DNA from: Morinoia aosen | Lineage: Eukaryota; Arthropoda; Malacostraca; Amphipoda; Talitridae | NCBI GenBank assembly: GCA_030386875.1 | Contig: CM059556.1 | Span: 36,310,964-36,374,963 of the forward strand | Direction of reading: 5' to 3' | DNA: 64,000 bases | Shown here: positions 1 to 11,815 of the stretch, piece after piece | Position numbering within the stretch: position 1 is the stretch's first letter | How the letters are laid out: the number at the start of each line of letters is the position of its first letter | The notes under the pieces: generated by a model | What the model was told of the DNA's origin: nothing | Database searches by the model: none | The model's input: the letters and a program-made list of their open reading frames with translations, nothing else | Position numbers and translations under genes: made by a program

Positions 1-533
1 GTACATACGTCGAAACAATATACCCAGTCGTGCTACAATACGTCAATGATCCTTTCATTATGAATCCATTAACAAAATTATGCAGATTTTCAAGCTTTCC
101 TGTGTTCTGCAATATTTTACCGGTTGGTACAATAAAATTTAATTTAATTATATATTGTGATATAATATATCATATTAAAACGAAGGAAGGAACGTTACAT
201 GAAGTAAAGGCTGCCACCATTATAATACAATAACATATTTTAATACAATTAATCATATTGATATTATGTTGTATTGTAATAAAATACAACCGTTATAATT
301 CTCCTCCCACCAATGCGATTTACCTGTTACTGGTACAACAGAGAAAATAAAGAAGCTCTGAGTTGACACAAAGCAACGGATTTATTGTTCCCACATACGA
401 GAAAATTGTTATTGGAATCTTTAAATATACGGTATAATTTGAAATGAAGAAAGAGTTACGAACAAGATATAGTTTTTGGGTGAGTCGAAAAAACTGGAAT
501 TGTCACCGTGACTACATGAAAACTCGGCAGTTT
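1..533. other. AT-rich unique sequence, no gene seen
   Basis: I see no repeat array, RNA gene or convincing reading frame here. The one open frame of 67 codons (30-233) begins with GTG, not ATG, and resembles no protein I know. Confidence 0.5.
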
Positions 534-569
534 GAACAATTTAAACAATTTAAATAATTTGAACAATTT
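534..569. repeat. 9-bp tandem repeat, 4 copies
   Basis: Four head-to-tail copies of RAACAATTT (with one T-for-C variant) run without gaps. The short minus-strand frame over it shows a repeated Lys-Leu-Phe motif and is a by-product of the repeat. Confidence 0.8.
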
Positions 570-829
570 GTTCACCACTGGTGATACAGAAGTAGAATGT
601 TTCTTAAGTCTAGTACAAACCACGTTAATACACAGAACCACGTTAATAGTTAAAGCCATTTCTTAAGCCATATCGTATTGTAGAATTTCTAAAATTTCCT
701 CTTTCTATTCAAAATTTTTTCGAGTTTGAGGGGAAAAAAAAGCTCTTAAAACGAGAACTGGGGCGCAGTGAAACAAGTGAACTTTTTTGGCTTTAATGAG
801 GCCCAAAAAATTTGGGCAAAAATGAGAAG

Positions 830-1220
830 CTTTCTTCCTTTAGAACGCTGTAGAACATGGAAACGGTTACAAAATGTTCTGGGGCTACCTTAGCTCCTGC
901 GCATCAGGGAAATTTATGTCGATAAAACTACAAATGAAATGAGAAAGTTGCATTCAATTTACAAATTAAATGAGAAAGGTACATTTAATTATAAAGTGAA
1001 TGCGAATGCATGAGAATCGGCGCAGATTCTGTGCCCACTATTTACGTTAAGTGTAGTTAATGAAATCCTCAATGACAATGTAAAAGAATTTGTGCATATT
1101 TTTTATTGTGGCCGCTATTTACGTCAAGTAAAATGAATGAAATCCAGAATGAAAATTTAGAAATAGTCAGTACAAATTCTAAGATCGTGGCGACTATTTA
1201 CGTCAAGTGAAATATTTATA
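830..1220 (+). repeat. Dispersed repeat, copy 1, with internal ~78-bp tandem part
   Basis: The left part (about 855-985) aligns by eye with 6620-6750: both run from a GGCTMC-type stretch through a gene-free AT tract to the shared words AATGAAATGAGAAA and GAGAATCGGC/AAGAATCGGC. The right part contains three copies of a unit of about 78 bp anchored on ACTATTTACGTYAAGT at about 1037, 1114 and 1193. The second locus keeps only one copy of that word. I read it as an old duplicated or transposed sequence; its ends are not defined. Confidence 0.55.
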
Positions 1221-1849
1221 TGACGTTCAATGGCCACTAAGCTTCTGAAAATATAATAATAATATTACAAAGCATTGGATGAGTGGAGTGAACTATTGCT
1301 GAAAAGAGATTGCGAATTTCAATAAATAGTTTGGCACCAAAACCTTGAATGATTACGACTCTAAAATGAAACCATAGAAGAATGGAAAATTAATATGGAA
1401 GAAGCTAGTCTAAACCTTACTTAAGAGCATAGAAGGTTGTCATTTAAAGCTATAATATGAAAGTTTTTTGATGCCTGTAGATATTGCGGTCCCAGTCCAC
1501 TTTTCTGGCGGACGAATGAAATTGTAATTCATTTGCTAGTCAAATTTGTTAACTTTAATCCATGCTTCTCAAAATGTGGACATCGGGGTACATATGTAGA
1601 GAATTCCATAACATGCAGGAGCTTAGCTGGAAAAAGAGAATAAAATTTGATTAAAACTTGAAAAAGTACAAACTCACTGTAGAAACACGAATATTTTCAC
1701 TCTAACTGCAATTCTTATCGCTCAACTTGCTCAAAAGATGATCTAATCAGCATCGAAGCACCTCACGGAAGATGAGAATACAACCACACGAGTCTTCAGT
1801 TTTACAAGTTCTCTAGTTTCTTACGATGCTCCTACAGTCACTCACTCTG
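1221..1849. other. Unique AT-rich spacer
   Basis: Nothing recognisable. No open frame of note and no repeat longer than a few bases was seen. Confidence 0.5.
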
Positions 1850-2520
1850 TTCATCATTTGCCAATCGTTTTGTGTCATCATTTGCCAATCGCTTTGTGTC
1901 ATCATTTGCCAATTGTTTTCTGTCACCATTTGCCAATCGCTTTGTGTCATCATTTGCCAATTGTTTTCTGTTACCATTTGCCAATCGCTTTCTGTCACCA
2001 TTGGCCAGTAGTTTTCCGTCACCTTTTGTCAATCATTTTCTGTCACCATTTGCTAATCAATTTCTGTCACCATTTGCCAATCGCTTTCTGGAACCATTTG
2101 CGAATCGTCTTCTGTCACCATTTGCTAATCATTTTCTGTCACCATTTGCCAATCGCTTTGTGTCATCATTTGCCAATCGTTTTCTGTTACCATTTGCCAA
2201 TCGCTTTCTGTCACCATTGGCCAGTAGTTTTCCGTCACCTTTTGTCAATCCTTTTCTGTCACCATTTGCTAATCATTTTCTGTCACCATTTGCCAATCGC
2301 TTTCTGGAACCATTTGCCAATCGTCTTCTGTCACCATTTGCCAATCATTTTCTGTCACCATTTGCCAATCGCTTTCTGGAACCATTTGCCAATCGTCTTC
2401 TGTCACCATTTGCCAATCATTTTCTGTCACCATTTGCCAATCGCTTTCTGGAACCATTTGCCAATCGTCTTCTGTCACCATTTGCCAATCATTTTCTGTC
2501 ACCATTTACCAATCGTTTTC
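1850..2520. repeat. 24-bp minisatellite, ~28 units, with 72- and 216-bp higher-order blocks
   Basis: The unit is built on CACCATTTGCCAATCGYTTT and repeats every 24 bp with no frame-changing indels that I could see, so several frames on both strands stay open for 60-290 codons. Two levels of higher-order structure are visible. A GGAACC-type unit recurs every 72 bp at about 2307, 2379 and 2451. A rare variant containing GGCCAGTAGTTTTCCGTCAC recurs at about 2003 and 2219, 216 bp (nine units) apart, together with its neighbouring units. This is evidence of block duplication in register. The 294-codon plus-strand frame (1858-2742) runs about 74 codons past the array into unique sequence but resembles nothing known, so I do not call it a gene. 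Confidence 0.95.
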
Positions 2521-4080
2521 ATAGCAAATCTGCGACCCCACTTTGACACGACGGAGTTATCTCCATTACGGAGCGCGAAAGTAAGTGTGGCCATCAACAT
2601 CTCAACGACAGGAGCCATCAAACGAATTCCTTCCTTGGCTTCTACGTGGAATAAAAAGATCAAAGGCGACGTTTGGAGAGCAAAGGCTCACTTTAAAGTT
2701 TTATGTGTGTTCATCACGGCCTTGTTAAGCACCTCAAGTTAATCCTGAACTCCGGATGCTCTCTCGTCCCAACTTTTAGGCCCTGGAACTTGTTGCATGA
2801 TTAACTAAGTTCGGCATTGAAAATTCTCTTTCGAATGAATGGGTCTATGAAGTTTCTGGAAGCCACGAGGTTGTGTGATGGGCTCGGTAGATTAAACACG
2901 CGATGGATTCTATGTCAATTATTTGATAAATGTTCCTTCATTTGAGCTTAATGAGATACAATTTCAACTTCGTCATTGTGCGGATCAAACTGAAAGTTAT
3001 TCGAAAGATACAAATGTACTTCAAGTTTTCAACAAACCTGCAATGGAGTAAAAGTAAATGCACACGCCCCGTGTATGTGTTAAAGAAAGCAGTTTCGCTA
3101 TTTCCTTGATTAGACAGAAATTTATTGCAAATGACGAGATTTTCAAAAAGAACATACTGGACCCGTTGAATACTGGAAACAGGTCAAATGTTCCAGCAAA
3201 TTCAGAAAGCTAAACCACACATGCAAGTAAACTGAGAAGTCTTTACTTCTGTATCGTCTGATCATCGCAATACAAAATCTATTCTTTTTACAAGTTACTC
3301 AAGAATACTTAATACTCAGAAATACGCTAGAATGAACAAGAATACCCAATACGCAAGAAATTTAAAGAATACTGAGGAGTACTCAAGATGACACAAATAC
3401 TAAGGAGAGAAAATGTAATTTATTTTTTTTTTCGAACTCAGCACCGGATCCTGATCTGAAACAAAAGGCAGGGACTGCCATATTATTCGATAGAATTTAT
3501 AAGACCTACTTGAATTTAGATTTTGTGCATTATCTATAACAGACATGAACAATTAACGCAATACATTGAATAAAAAGCACTCACGGCTTGAAAAACGAAT
3601 TTACTTCATAATTGTCAGTGCATGGAATGAAGTTATTATGATTCTTTTTAAAGCAGCAAAGATTCTCTATTTTTTACTACATGGTTTCGTGAACACTTGC
3701 AATGCGAAGGAAGAATTCTATCGGCCTTCAGATAGAATTCTATCAGATTCAGAGGAACTACACACCGCACACACTAGAATATTTTTTTATATATAATCGA
3801 TCTTCAAACATTAAATTCGAAGCAATTCCATGTAACACATTGTTAAGAATTTTTTTCACTAGGACAGACTTCTTTAAAGCTCATTATGCATTCTTGCTGC
3901 CGTGTTTTAGGCATAAATCTGATAAAACAGTATAATATCGAACTATGCAGGTCAGAAAAAAACGTCGGCTGCCTGTGGTTATCAAGTAGTCTTACATACG
4001 AGCGCATTCCAACACACGGAGACAGTCATAAAATGAATCATTCAGCCCTTATTGACGCGTCTTGCTGCCGTGTCATGCAC
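2521..4080. other. Unique sequence, no gene seen
   Basis: The part nearest the array (2521-2740) is less AT-rich. At about 3295-3400 a loose AATACKCAAGAA-type motif recurs several times but is too degenerate to define a period. Open frames of about 75-100 codons at 3566-4206 overlap each other and match nothing I recognise. Confidence 0.45.
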
Positions 4081-4086
4081 GACAAT

Positions 4087-4342
4087 AGGAGGGCAAATAT
4101 GCAGAGTGTCCTAACCCACAAAACACAGAATTTTAGGACACTCAAGTTAGAGGTGTGGTGTTCATCGCAGGGTTGCCAAACTGGCTTTTCCTACCGAAGT
4201 TACTAACTAGGAACTGAACTAGGAAGTAGGCCACTCGGCCTGAAAGACATCTACGCCGCTATGATGTAAAATTACCACTTATTCAACTCTTCCGTTTTGA
4301 CCTCTGTATTGTGGGCTTGGACACTTTGCATATTTGCCCTCT
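4087..4342. repeat. Imperfect inverted repeat (possible MITE remnant)
   Basis: The left arm at 4087-4128 contains GGGCAAATATGCAGAGTGTC. The right arm at 4302-4342 contains its near-perfect complement. Further in, GCCAAACTGGCTTTTCCTAC on the left pairs with the complement of CTAGGAAGTAGGCCACTCGGC on the right with mismatches, so homology continues towards the centre near 4215. Spacing and structure fit a hairpin-type non-autonomous DNA transposon, but no target-site duplication was found and the outer ends are unclear. Confidence 0.65.
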
Positions 4343-4404
4343 AATTTGTGAACAACTTCTTCTATGTCACAAGTGAGTGATTCTTCGGGTAATGAAACTA
4401 ATAC

Positions 4405-4680
4405 GTACGTACTAGTTCGAGCAATGAAATAAAGTTATAAGGATAATTTTTTTCTGAGGTAAAAATTCAAGGAAAACATGTTAAAGTTGAAGCTATATAA
4501 AGAAAATTTCATGTATAATTCATATCTGTGCTACAAAAACAAGGAAAACACACATTTTTCGAGAAGTAAATTTAGGTTCTTTGGGTTATTCTTTTCCGTG
4601 GTAAAAAAAGCAAGGAAAACAAGTATTAACTTGAGCAATAAATTGGAATTTCATTGGTTATTTTTTCTGCCACAGAGGGG
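4405..4680. repeat. Degenerate ~72-bp tandem repeat, ~4 copies
   Basis: The word AAGGAAAACA recurs at about 4469, 4541 and 4612, spacing 72 and 71 bp, each time preceded by a GGTAAAAA-like stretch. The words GAGCAATRAA and GGTTATT give a similar register at the edges. Copies differ considerably, so this is an old duplication. Confidence 0.7.
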
Positions 4681-5157
4681 AAGACTCTCAATATCTGAGA
4701 AGTGGTCCAGTAATGCAGCATCTTCAAGTGTGTAACATGGTTCAGAGCGTCACTACGTCTGAGTAGCTTGAAAAGAACCACATGCAAGCAAGCGTCCTTT
4801 CATGGAGAGATGGGCTGCGTTCGTACAAACAAGCGCGGTAAAATACAGAAAATGAATCTATGGAACTTGCTTGGAATCTGTCGCGGTACTTTAATCGCGA
4901 AAAGAGGGTATTTTTTATTATTTTTTCTCATCCACTACCCTTGGTATTGTTTTCCTTAATCATTCACAATAACAACATTGTGTTCACCAACTCTATAAAT
5001 AAAATATCATGCGTCGCCAAAAAGATCTGAAAACCACAAAAAGACAATAAAATCGATGGTTCCCTTGCCTTTTGGTTGAATATTTTAGCTCTTCAAGTCC
5101 CTCAATATTCATTTATGTTTTTTTTTCAGAGCAAACAGCCTCTCAAGTTTAAAACCG
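4681..5157. other. Unique spacer
   Basis: No feature seen apart from homopolymer T runs. Confidence 0.5.
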
Positions 5158-5362
5158 TTGCAATCTGATAGCTTCTTTATGTGATCTGATGGCATCTTGA
5201 TGCAATCTGATGGCATATTGATGCAATCTAATAGCATCTTTATGTGATCTGATGGCATCTTGATGCAATCTGATGGCATATTGATGCAATCTAATAGCAT
5301 CTTTATGTGATCTGATGGCATTTTGATGCAATCTGATGGCATCTCGATGCAATCTGATGGCA
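5158..5362. repeat. 21-bp minisatellite, ~10 units, 63-bp super-repeat
   Basis: The unit is close to GATGGCATCTTGATGCAATCT (one base left off where variable). Three variants rotate in the order TTTATGTGATCT, TTGATGCAATCT and ATTGATGCAATCT, giving a 63-bp higher-order period repeated about three times. Because 21 and 63 are multiples of three, two minus-strand frames stay open as simple seven-residue repeats. Confidence 0.92.
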
Positions 5363-5547
5363 TAATTATTATTGCATTATCTCGTATTAAAGATACAGTC
5401 CCAACGTAATAACATATGAGAAATGACGCTCAAAATGTGTATAAATTTAGTTATTTATGAATTTAAGGAGACACTTGGCATTTTATTATACAGTATTGGT
5501 ACGTGCCTGTGGCTATCCCCAAAAAATAGAAAGAAAATATTGAACTA

Positions 5548-5742
5548 GGTTCCAGCGCCCCCATGTCACTTCTAACAACCCTTAAGAAATGGTTAATGGT
5601 TTCAGCGCCCCCATATCACTTCCAACAACCCTAAAGAAATGGTTAATGGTTCCAGCGCCCCCATGTCACTTCCAACAACCCTCAAGAAATGGTTAATGGT
5701 TCCAGCACCCCCATGTCACTTCCAACAACCCTCAAGAAATGG
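5548..5742. repeat. 50-bp tandem repeat, ~4 copies
   Basis: The start word GGTTCCAGCGCCCCCATGTC recurs at 5548, 5598, 5648 and 5698, exactly 50 bp apart, with only a few substitutions. The last copy is cut short. It is GC-richer than its surroundings. Confidence 0.93.
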
Positions 5743-6599
5743 AAAATTTTCAACCCCAAAAAATACACCTCGTCTTGTGTGGTGCACTCGCAAGTTGAGA
5801 ATAATAATGACGAATTTGAAAGTAGAGAATCTATAATTAGGTTTACACGTTATTCGTGAATAGAAGTTACGGGGAAAACACTGACGATATTCATCTACCA
5901 TGAGTATCGTCTAAATTTTTTTTTTACTATTAGCAAAAATATTTTTTGTTTCTTATTTTTTACCCTAATAAAGCAGGTATATTTTCAACAAAATACAAGG
6001 GCCCGGTGAGTACCATAATAACGATACTTAAAATTGACGAGAAAAAATTAAGTTTTAGTAGGCAAACATTCAGTCAATTGGGAATAGAATGTAGCTTTAT
6101 TTAAAAATTTTAATGTTGTTTTATCGAAAGCTAAAGTGTTAAAGTTTCAAAATGCTGCTTTTTTATTACACTTTGCTTAAAAAATTTATCTCTATTATAA
6201 TTTTCATTACACGTCAAACTTTCTATCATAAAACGAATTACAGTTTTTTAACTCATATAAAAAACATTAACTGAAGTAGTTTATGTAACAAAAAGTTTCT
6301 TGAAGTAACAGATACTCCTGAAAAATCCCAGCACAGCATTAGTTATTTTGTTTATTAATTTTCAAGCGTCATTGAAAGACTATTGAAAAACATAAAAGAT
6401 TTAAAAGAATTGAACAATTGTCAAAAAGACTTAAAAGACTAAAGTAATCCACCGACAGTAAAATGTAATTTTAAAAACTTAAATAATAAAATTTTTAAAC
6501 GAGCCACAACCAACCGCAAAGTTTATCGATTTCTTCTCTAACGTATAGAAATTAATTCCACGCACCAGACTAGGGGGACAGGAAAGTTAAATCATCCAT
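5743..6599. other. AT-rich unique spacer
   Basis: Very AT-rich sequence with no array and no open frame worth calling. Near 5756 the word AAAATACACCTCGTCTTGT resembles a stretch at about 60578 inside the inverted-repeat element described there. The match is too short to prove common origin. Confidence 0.45.
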
Positions 6600-6810
6600 T
6601 TCTCGAACGAAGACCGTGCAATTGACATGAAAGGGGCTCCATAATGTTTCGAGGTTACTCTAACTCTTGCACGACGGGAAAATTGATTGCAGTAATATAA
6701 CGAATGAAATGAGAAACCATTTTAATATAGTTCTAAGTTCATTTAGATCCTGAAGGAAAACGTTCAAGAATCGGCAACAATTTTTCACAATTTACGTGTA
6801 GTGAAATATT
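6600..6810 (+). repeat. Dispersed repeat, copy 2
   Basis: It aligns by eye with 855-1215 in the same orientation: GGGCTCCATAATGTTTCGAG, the AATGAAATGAGAAA word, AGAATCGGCAACA and ACGTGTAGTGAAATATTTG all have counterparts there in the same order. The spacing differs because the other copy has three tandem units at its right side. Confidence 0.5.
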
Positions 6811-6817
6811 TGTCTAA

Positions 6818-6902
6818 AGCGGCCCATAGACGATCAATTAAATTGTCAATATCCATTATTGTCAATTACATTGCAAATAAAATTGATCGTCTATGGGCTG
6901 CC
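6818..6902. repeat. 85-bp palindrome (hairpin), MITE-like
   Basis: GGCCCATAGACGATCAATT at 6821-6839 is the reverse complement, bar one base at the outer end, of AATTGATCGTCTATGGGCTG at 6881-6900. The interior is also partly self-complementary (ATTGTCAAT words and CAATA/TATTG around the centre near 6860). It could fold as one long hairpin. No clear target-site duplication is visible. Confidence 0.85.
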
Positions 6903-7931
6903 TAACGTTACAATTTCGGTTGGAAGTTGCAGCTTTGCTTCAACTCTCCCGACTGGCCGGACTCGTGAGCTACAACTCCACCGGCCGAATTGACTAAATA
7001 ACCTCCCAGCTTTTCTTTTTTATCTACGACATAGATGTAATTGATTCCCTGATGAAATTGAGATAAGATGCGTTTTTTTCTTTCATATCATCAAATTTTT
7101 ATTTTTACGTCTGTGACTCTTTAGTATTTGATTCCCTAGTAAAATTGCAACAAGACTCTTTTCAAAAATCTACAAAAAAAAACTCTCTCGATAGTTCCAG
7201 CGTTAAAACATTTCCCCCACGGTCCTCCGAGGATTTCTTGCAATTCTTTTTGCATTTTTTTTTTTATTTTCCGCTCCGTTGCAGTTCCTGCACGGTCAGT
7301 TCTTGTACAATTTTTGATATCTCTCTATTGTACGGTAGACAGAATTGTGTTTCTAGTACGAAATTTTGTAAGGTATAGACAATTCAGTTAGTGACCGTCA
7401 GATGAATATCCAAGAATTTGGCTTTCATGTCACGAAAATTATATTGTTATATCATCAAAATGATATTGTGATGTTACGAGAAATAAACCAGTTCGCAAAA
7501 TTTAATTTTCAAAAAATTACAGCCAATGTCAACTGTAAAAGATTCAAAGATATAAGTTCGAAAGCTAATTATGTAAATAATCATTTATAATCCAAAATCT
7601 TGCAAAAATTCTTGCGTCACTCTCTAATAGTTCGAATAAGGGAGTCATCGTCTAAATTAAATTTACCTTCTCGAGAACTTTCAGCTAACGTCACTGAGCC
7701 TGAAAAAATCTAATTTAACGTATCAAAATATTCTTAACAAACCGACGCCTCTACGTAAAACTACAAACAGGAATTTCCTGGATAAATTTATTGTTACAAT
7801 AGTATAGGAAATGAATATCCCGACCATTTTACAAGCAGACTATGTTAATTCATGGTGGAACTGGATCAAATCTGAAAGACTCGGTCTCTGCGTGTTTGTG
7901 TCGTTCACTTCCCTAAAAGAAAGCAGCAAAG
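6903..7931. other. Unique spacer with a weak ~90-bp duplication
   Basis: TTGATTCCCT followed by a KAAATTG stretch occurs at about 7041 and 7129, suggesting an old tandem duplication. Otherwise nothing was seen. Frames at 7145-7378 and 7402-7590 are short and unassigned. Confidence 0.4.
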
Positions 7932-8000
7932 AATACATCAATAAGGATACAGCAATAAGAATACAGCAATAAGGATACAGCAATAAGGGTACAGCAATAA
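7932..8000. repeat. 14-bp tandem repeat, ~5 units
   Basis: ATACAGCAATAAGG repeats head to tail with single-base changes. Confidence 0.88.
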
Positions 8001-8309
8001 ATTTCCATTAGAAAGTAGGCTACACTGGTAGTCGTTGTTAGTTTCCAGAGAAAGTTCTACTCAAAAATTTGGTTTCTCTCACTTTTTTCACCAAATGCTC
8101 ATCGGTTAGCTCGTTTTCTTCTCGTATGCCCAAACTGATCTGTCGACCATTCTGTAGAGGACCGGCATGACACGGAGCTTTTATGGCTTTTTGATGAGGG
8201 CTTTAGGATCCTTCCCTAAATTCTGGGCAGAAGGAAGGCTGCCACTTGTTGAGATGAGCGTGGTTTCTACGAGCAGCGGCCAAGTGCATCGCCAGGAGCA
8301 TGAATGTCG

Positions 8310-8570
8310 CAAATTGCGAGTATGTGATGCGGGGAGTACATCTTTGAGAAACTCTAATGGTGTTTTTCATTGATGGTTCAGCGTGTAACGAATTTACCGT
8401 GTACGAGTAGGTGATGCAAGAAGTACATCTTTGAGAAACTCTAATGGGGTTTCCCTGATGGTTCAGCGTGTAACGAATTTGTCGTGTGCGAGTAGGTGAT
8501 GCAGGAGTATGTACATCTTTGTGACTCTCTAATGCTGTTTTTCTGATGGTTAGTAGTAAGTGTTGTAGAG
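8310..8570. repeat. ~86-bp tandem repeat, 3 copies
   Basis: The GCGAGTATGTGATGC/ACGAGTAGGTGATGC word begins copies at about 8316, 8403 and 8488. Each is followed by GTACATCTTTG and CTCTAATG, then GATGGTT. The third copy is the most diverged. Confidence 0.85.
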
Positions 8571-9445
8571 TTTGTCGTGAGAACGGTTTTGTATTGAAGA
8601 AACAAACTTTTTTCTAATAAAATTGCACTGCAGTTACTGAAAGCAGCTATTTCACATCTGTGCACATTTTGGGAACAGCTGTCATGTAATCAAATTCTAA
8701 TTTTTATGAACACATCTTCAATTGCACCAGAAATCTAATTCGCTCAGTGAGAGCAACACCAGCTTGAATTACTTCCTAAAACATCAGTCGATTTAATTTC
8801 GTAGTAGTAAAACAAGCATTGAAACGCCTGTAGTTGATGCATAGTCGGCTACAAACCAACACAAATCATACATTCACCTAGCTTAAACAAAACTCTCATA
8901 AAACCCAAGTATATTTCAGTATAAAAGAATGTTTTAATACTATATAAAAGCATGACCTACTCACGAATGCAATTTTGATCCTCCTGAGCTCTGATAAAAG
9001 TATTTTGAAGCATGGATTTTTAACTTCGATCCCAAGGTTCAATTTTAAATTTCAAATACGAATAAAAATTTCAAATACTATAGATGAATATTCACTACTC
9101 CGGCGTTTTTGCGTGAAATCGTTTCGTTTTTCACGCTGGACTGCCAAGATCACATTTTAGAGAAGAGAACTCTCCTTCTCAGCTAAGAATGATTCTCATC
9201 GATATTTGTGACACCGAGCGAGTTCGGCAAAATATCTTCTAAGTTTTATCGGGATTGCAATCGCTAAAATACTAGGGCGAATTTACTCACTTTCCATGTA
9301 CTTTGTGTTCTACCAAAGTCCACAAAATCGATGTTTGAGACGGACGCTTTGATCTCAAACTTGCTAGAAAACGGGCCGAGATTTTTCCTTTCGTTTGATG
9401 GGACGATGCGAGCTGCGAGTACATGTTTCCATCGCGTGGTCGTCG
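8571..9445. other. Unique spacer
   Basis: No gene or repeat seen. Two opposing frames of 107 and 70 codons near 9264-9587 overlap each other and run into the 114-bp repeat that follows. Confidence 0.4.
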
Positions 9446-10128
9446 TGACCATAAAGTTGTCCCTCAGTTGCATTGTTCTTTTTGATACTTTCATTGAACA
9501 ATACAACATCAGAAAAATGAATATGAAATCGGCTGTAGAATGATTTATTTTTATCGCAATGAGCTGAAAGTTTTCACTTAATTCCATTATTCATCTTCAT
9601 ATGTTAATTTGCCAACGCAATAGCAGAAATATGAATAGGAAATCGATTGCAAAAGGATTTATTTTGAGAGCAATGAGCTCAAATTTGTCACTCAATTACA
9701 TTATTCTTTTTGATACGTTAATTGAACAACACTAGATCAGATATATGAATTGGAAATCGATTGCAAAAGGATTTATTTTGAGAGCAATGAGCTCAAATTT
9801 GTCACTCAATTACATTATTCTTTTTGATACGTTAATTGAACAACACTATATCAGATATATGAATTGGATATTGGCTGCAAAATGATTTATTTTGAGCGCA
9901 ATGAGCTTTAAAATTGTCACTCAATAACATTATTCTTTTTGATACGTTAATTGAACAACACTAGATCAGATATATGAATTGGGAATTGGCTGCAAAATGA
10001 TTTAGTTTGAGCGCAATGAGCTTTAAAATTGTCACTCAATAACATTATTCTTTTTGATACGTTAATTGACCAACACTGCATCAGAGAAATAAAGAGGAAA
10101 TCAGCTGTAAAACGATTCATTCCGAGAA
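9446..10128. repeat. 114-bp tandem repeat, ~6 copies
   Basis: The word GCGCAATGAGCT or GAGCAATGAGCT marks copies with C of CAATGAG at about 9557, 9671, 9785, 9899 and 10014, spacing 114, 114, 114 and 115. Each unit contains TTCTTTTTGATACGTTAATT and CAGATATATGAATTGG. The central copies are nearly identical and the outer two are clearly diverged, as expected when unequal exchange homogenises only the middle. Confidence 0.95.
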
Positions 10129-10506
10129 GCGTTTGTGTACCCGATCCCCTTCTCGCACCGGGAAGAGTCGATGGCGTGTCAAAACTGGATAAAAAATCAT
10201 GAAAATATGCATTCAAAAAGACAGTTGTTAAATTTCTCTCTCACCTGATCAAATTTTGATCTGTCTCGGCGCATGTAAAAGTAAAGGGCAAAAACCAAAG
10301 CACTCTACTTTTTTCAGTCGCATGTATTCGACTTTACAATGGCCGTTTCGAGTTTCGACCATCATGCGCAGTGAGATCTACAAAGCACACAAAGAATTGA
10401 AATAAACATTTTAATATTAATGCACCCATTAGTATACAGGACGAAAGATTTTTGTACTAGAGCGGTTTTAGAAGACTGCCATTCCCTACAAGCTATACGC
10501 AGGGAA
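10129..10506. other. Unique spacer between arrays
   Basis: Nothing recognisable. Slightly less AT-rich at 10130-10180. Confidence 0.45.
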
Positions 10507-11227
10507 AGAGTGAATTACGAGAATCAATAACGAAAAGCAATAACGAGAAGCAATAACGAAAATCAATAACGAAAAGCAATAACGAGAAGAGATTATGAGA
10601 ATCAATAACGAGAATCAATAACGAGAAGCAAGAACGAGAAGCAATACAGAAGAGCAATAACGAAAAGCAATAACGAGATGCAATAACGAGAAGCATGAAC
10701 AAAAAGCAATAACGAGAAGCAAAACGAGAAGAAATGAAGAAAATAAATAACGAAAAGCATTAACGAGATGCAATAAAGAGAAGCAATTACGAGAAGCAAT
10801 AACGAAAAGCAGTAACGAGAAGCAAGAACGAGAAGCAATAAAGAAAAGCAATAATGAAAAGCAATAACGAGATACAATAACGAGAAGTAATAACGACATG
10901 CAATAACGAGAAGCAATAACGAGAAGCAATAACGAAAAGCAATCACGAACAGCAATAACGAGATGCAATAACGAGAAGCAAGAACAAAAAGCAATAACGA
11001 AAAGCAAGAACAAGAAGCAATAAAGTAAAGCAATAACAAAAAGCATTAACGAAATGCAATAACGGGTAGAAATAACGAGAAGCAATAATCAGAAGCAATA
11101 ACGAGAAGCAATAACGAAAAGCAATAACAAGAAGCAATAACGAGAAGCAATAACTAGAAGCAATAATCAGAAGCAATAACCAGCAGCAATAAGCAGAAGC
11201 AATAACCAGAAGCAATAACGAGAAGCA
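10507..11227. repeat. 13-bp minisatellite, ~55 units
   Basis: The unit is CGAGAAGCAATAA with frequent A/G changes at the second and third positions (CGAAAAGCAATAA). Its complement has no stop in any frame, so all three minus-strand frames stay open for 69-156 codons of Leu/Ser/Cys/Phe-rich repeats. Because 13 is not a multiple of three, the frames rotate every unit, which argues against coding. Confidence 0.95.
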
Positions 11228-11687
11228 CGGCGGAAAGCATTTGAATAGTAATTGACAAAGTGTTCCCTAAAACTACGGTTGCACAACCAAGCACATGAGA
11301 TGCGCACTTTGCGCATCATAAAGATTGGGCTCGATCTTCTCTGTGAAAAGTGATTCAAAAGTTCTGAATTTACAAATTTCGTTACAATACGAACAGATCC
11401 TAAAATTTTGAAATCAGAATCGGAAATTTGTGCATCACACATTTAGTAATGATTAATGTCCGAGTTTTCGACTTTTTAACTCTCAACTGCATTCACAAAC
11501 CAGCCCAGATTTTTTATTTCACCTGCTCAAATTCTCTTTACCAAATACATATAAACTCCATATCCCTATATATGCATATACCACATTTACATTGATATAA
11601 TCTTCAAAATTTATAGGCAAGAATTATATCAATCTGCACTGTTCCTTCCTTGAACGCTCGTCTTCTTGAATGTGATCAGAGAAACGG
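11228..11687. other. Unique spacer
   Basis: No gene or repeat identified. Confidence 0.45.
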
Positions 11688-11815
11688 CACGCGTTCATTC
11701 CTCGCCAATGTGTTGACGCGTTCATTCCTCGCCAATGTGCTGACGCGTTCATTCCTCGCCAATTTGAAGACGCGTTCATTCCTCGCCAATGTGTTGACGC
11801 GTTCTTTCCTCCAAT
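11688..11815. repeat. 27-bp minisatellite, ~4.6 units
   Basis: Each unit carries CGCGTTCATTCCTCGCCAAT followed by a variable heptamer. Units start about every 27 bp. The minus strand reads as a nine-residue Met-Asn-Ala-Ser repeat, a trivial consequence of the period. Confidence 0.92.

Noticed and set aside
10602-11215. Minus-strand frames rich in Leu, Ser, Cys and Phe that look like membrane proteins
   Set aside because: They come from the 13-bp array in three rotating frames; hydrophobicity follows from the unit.
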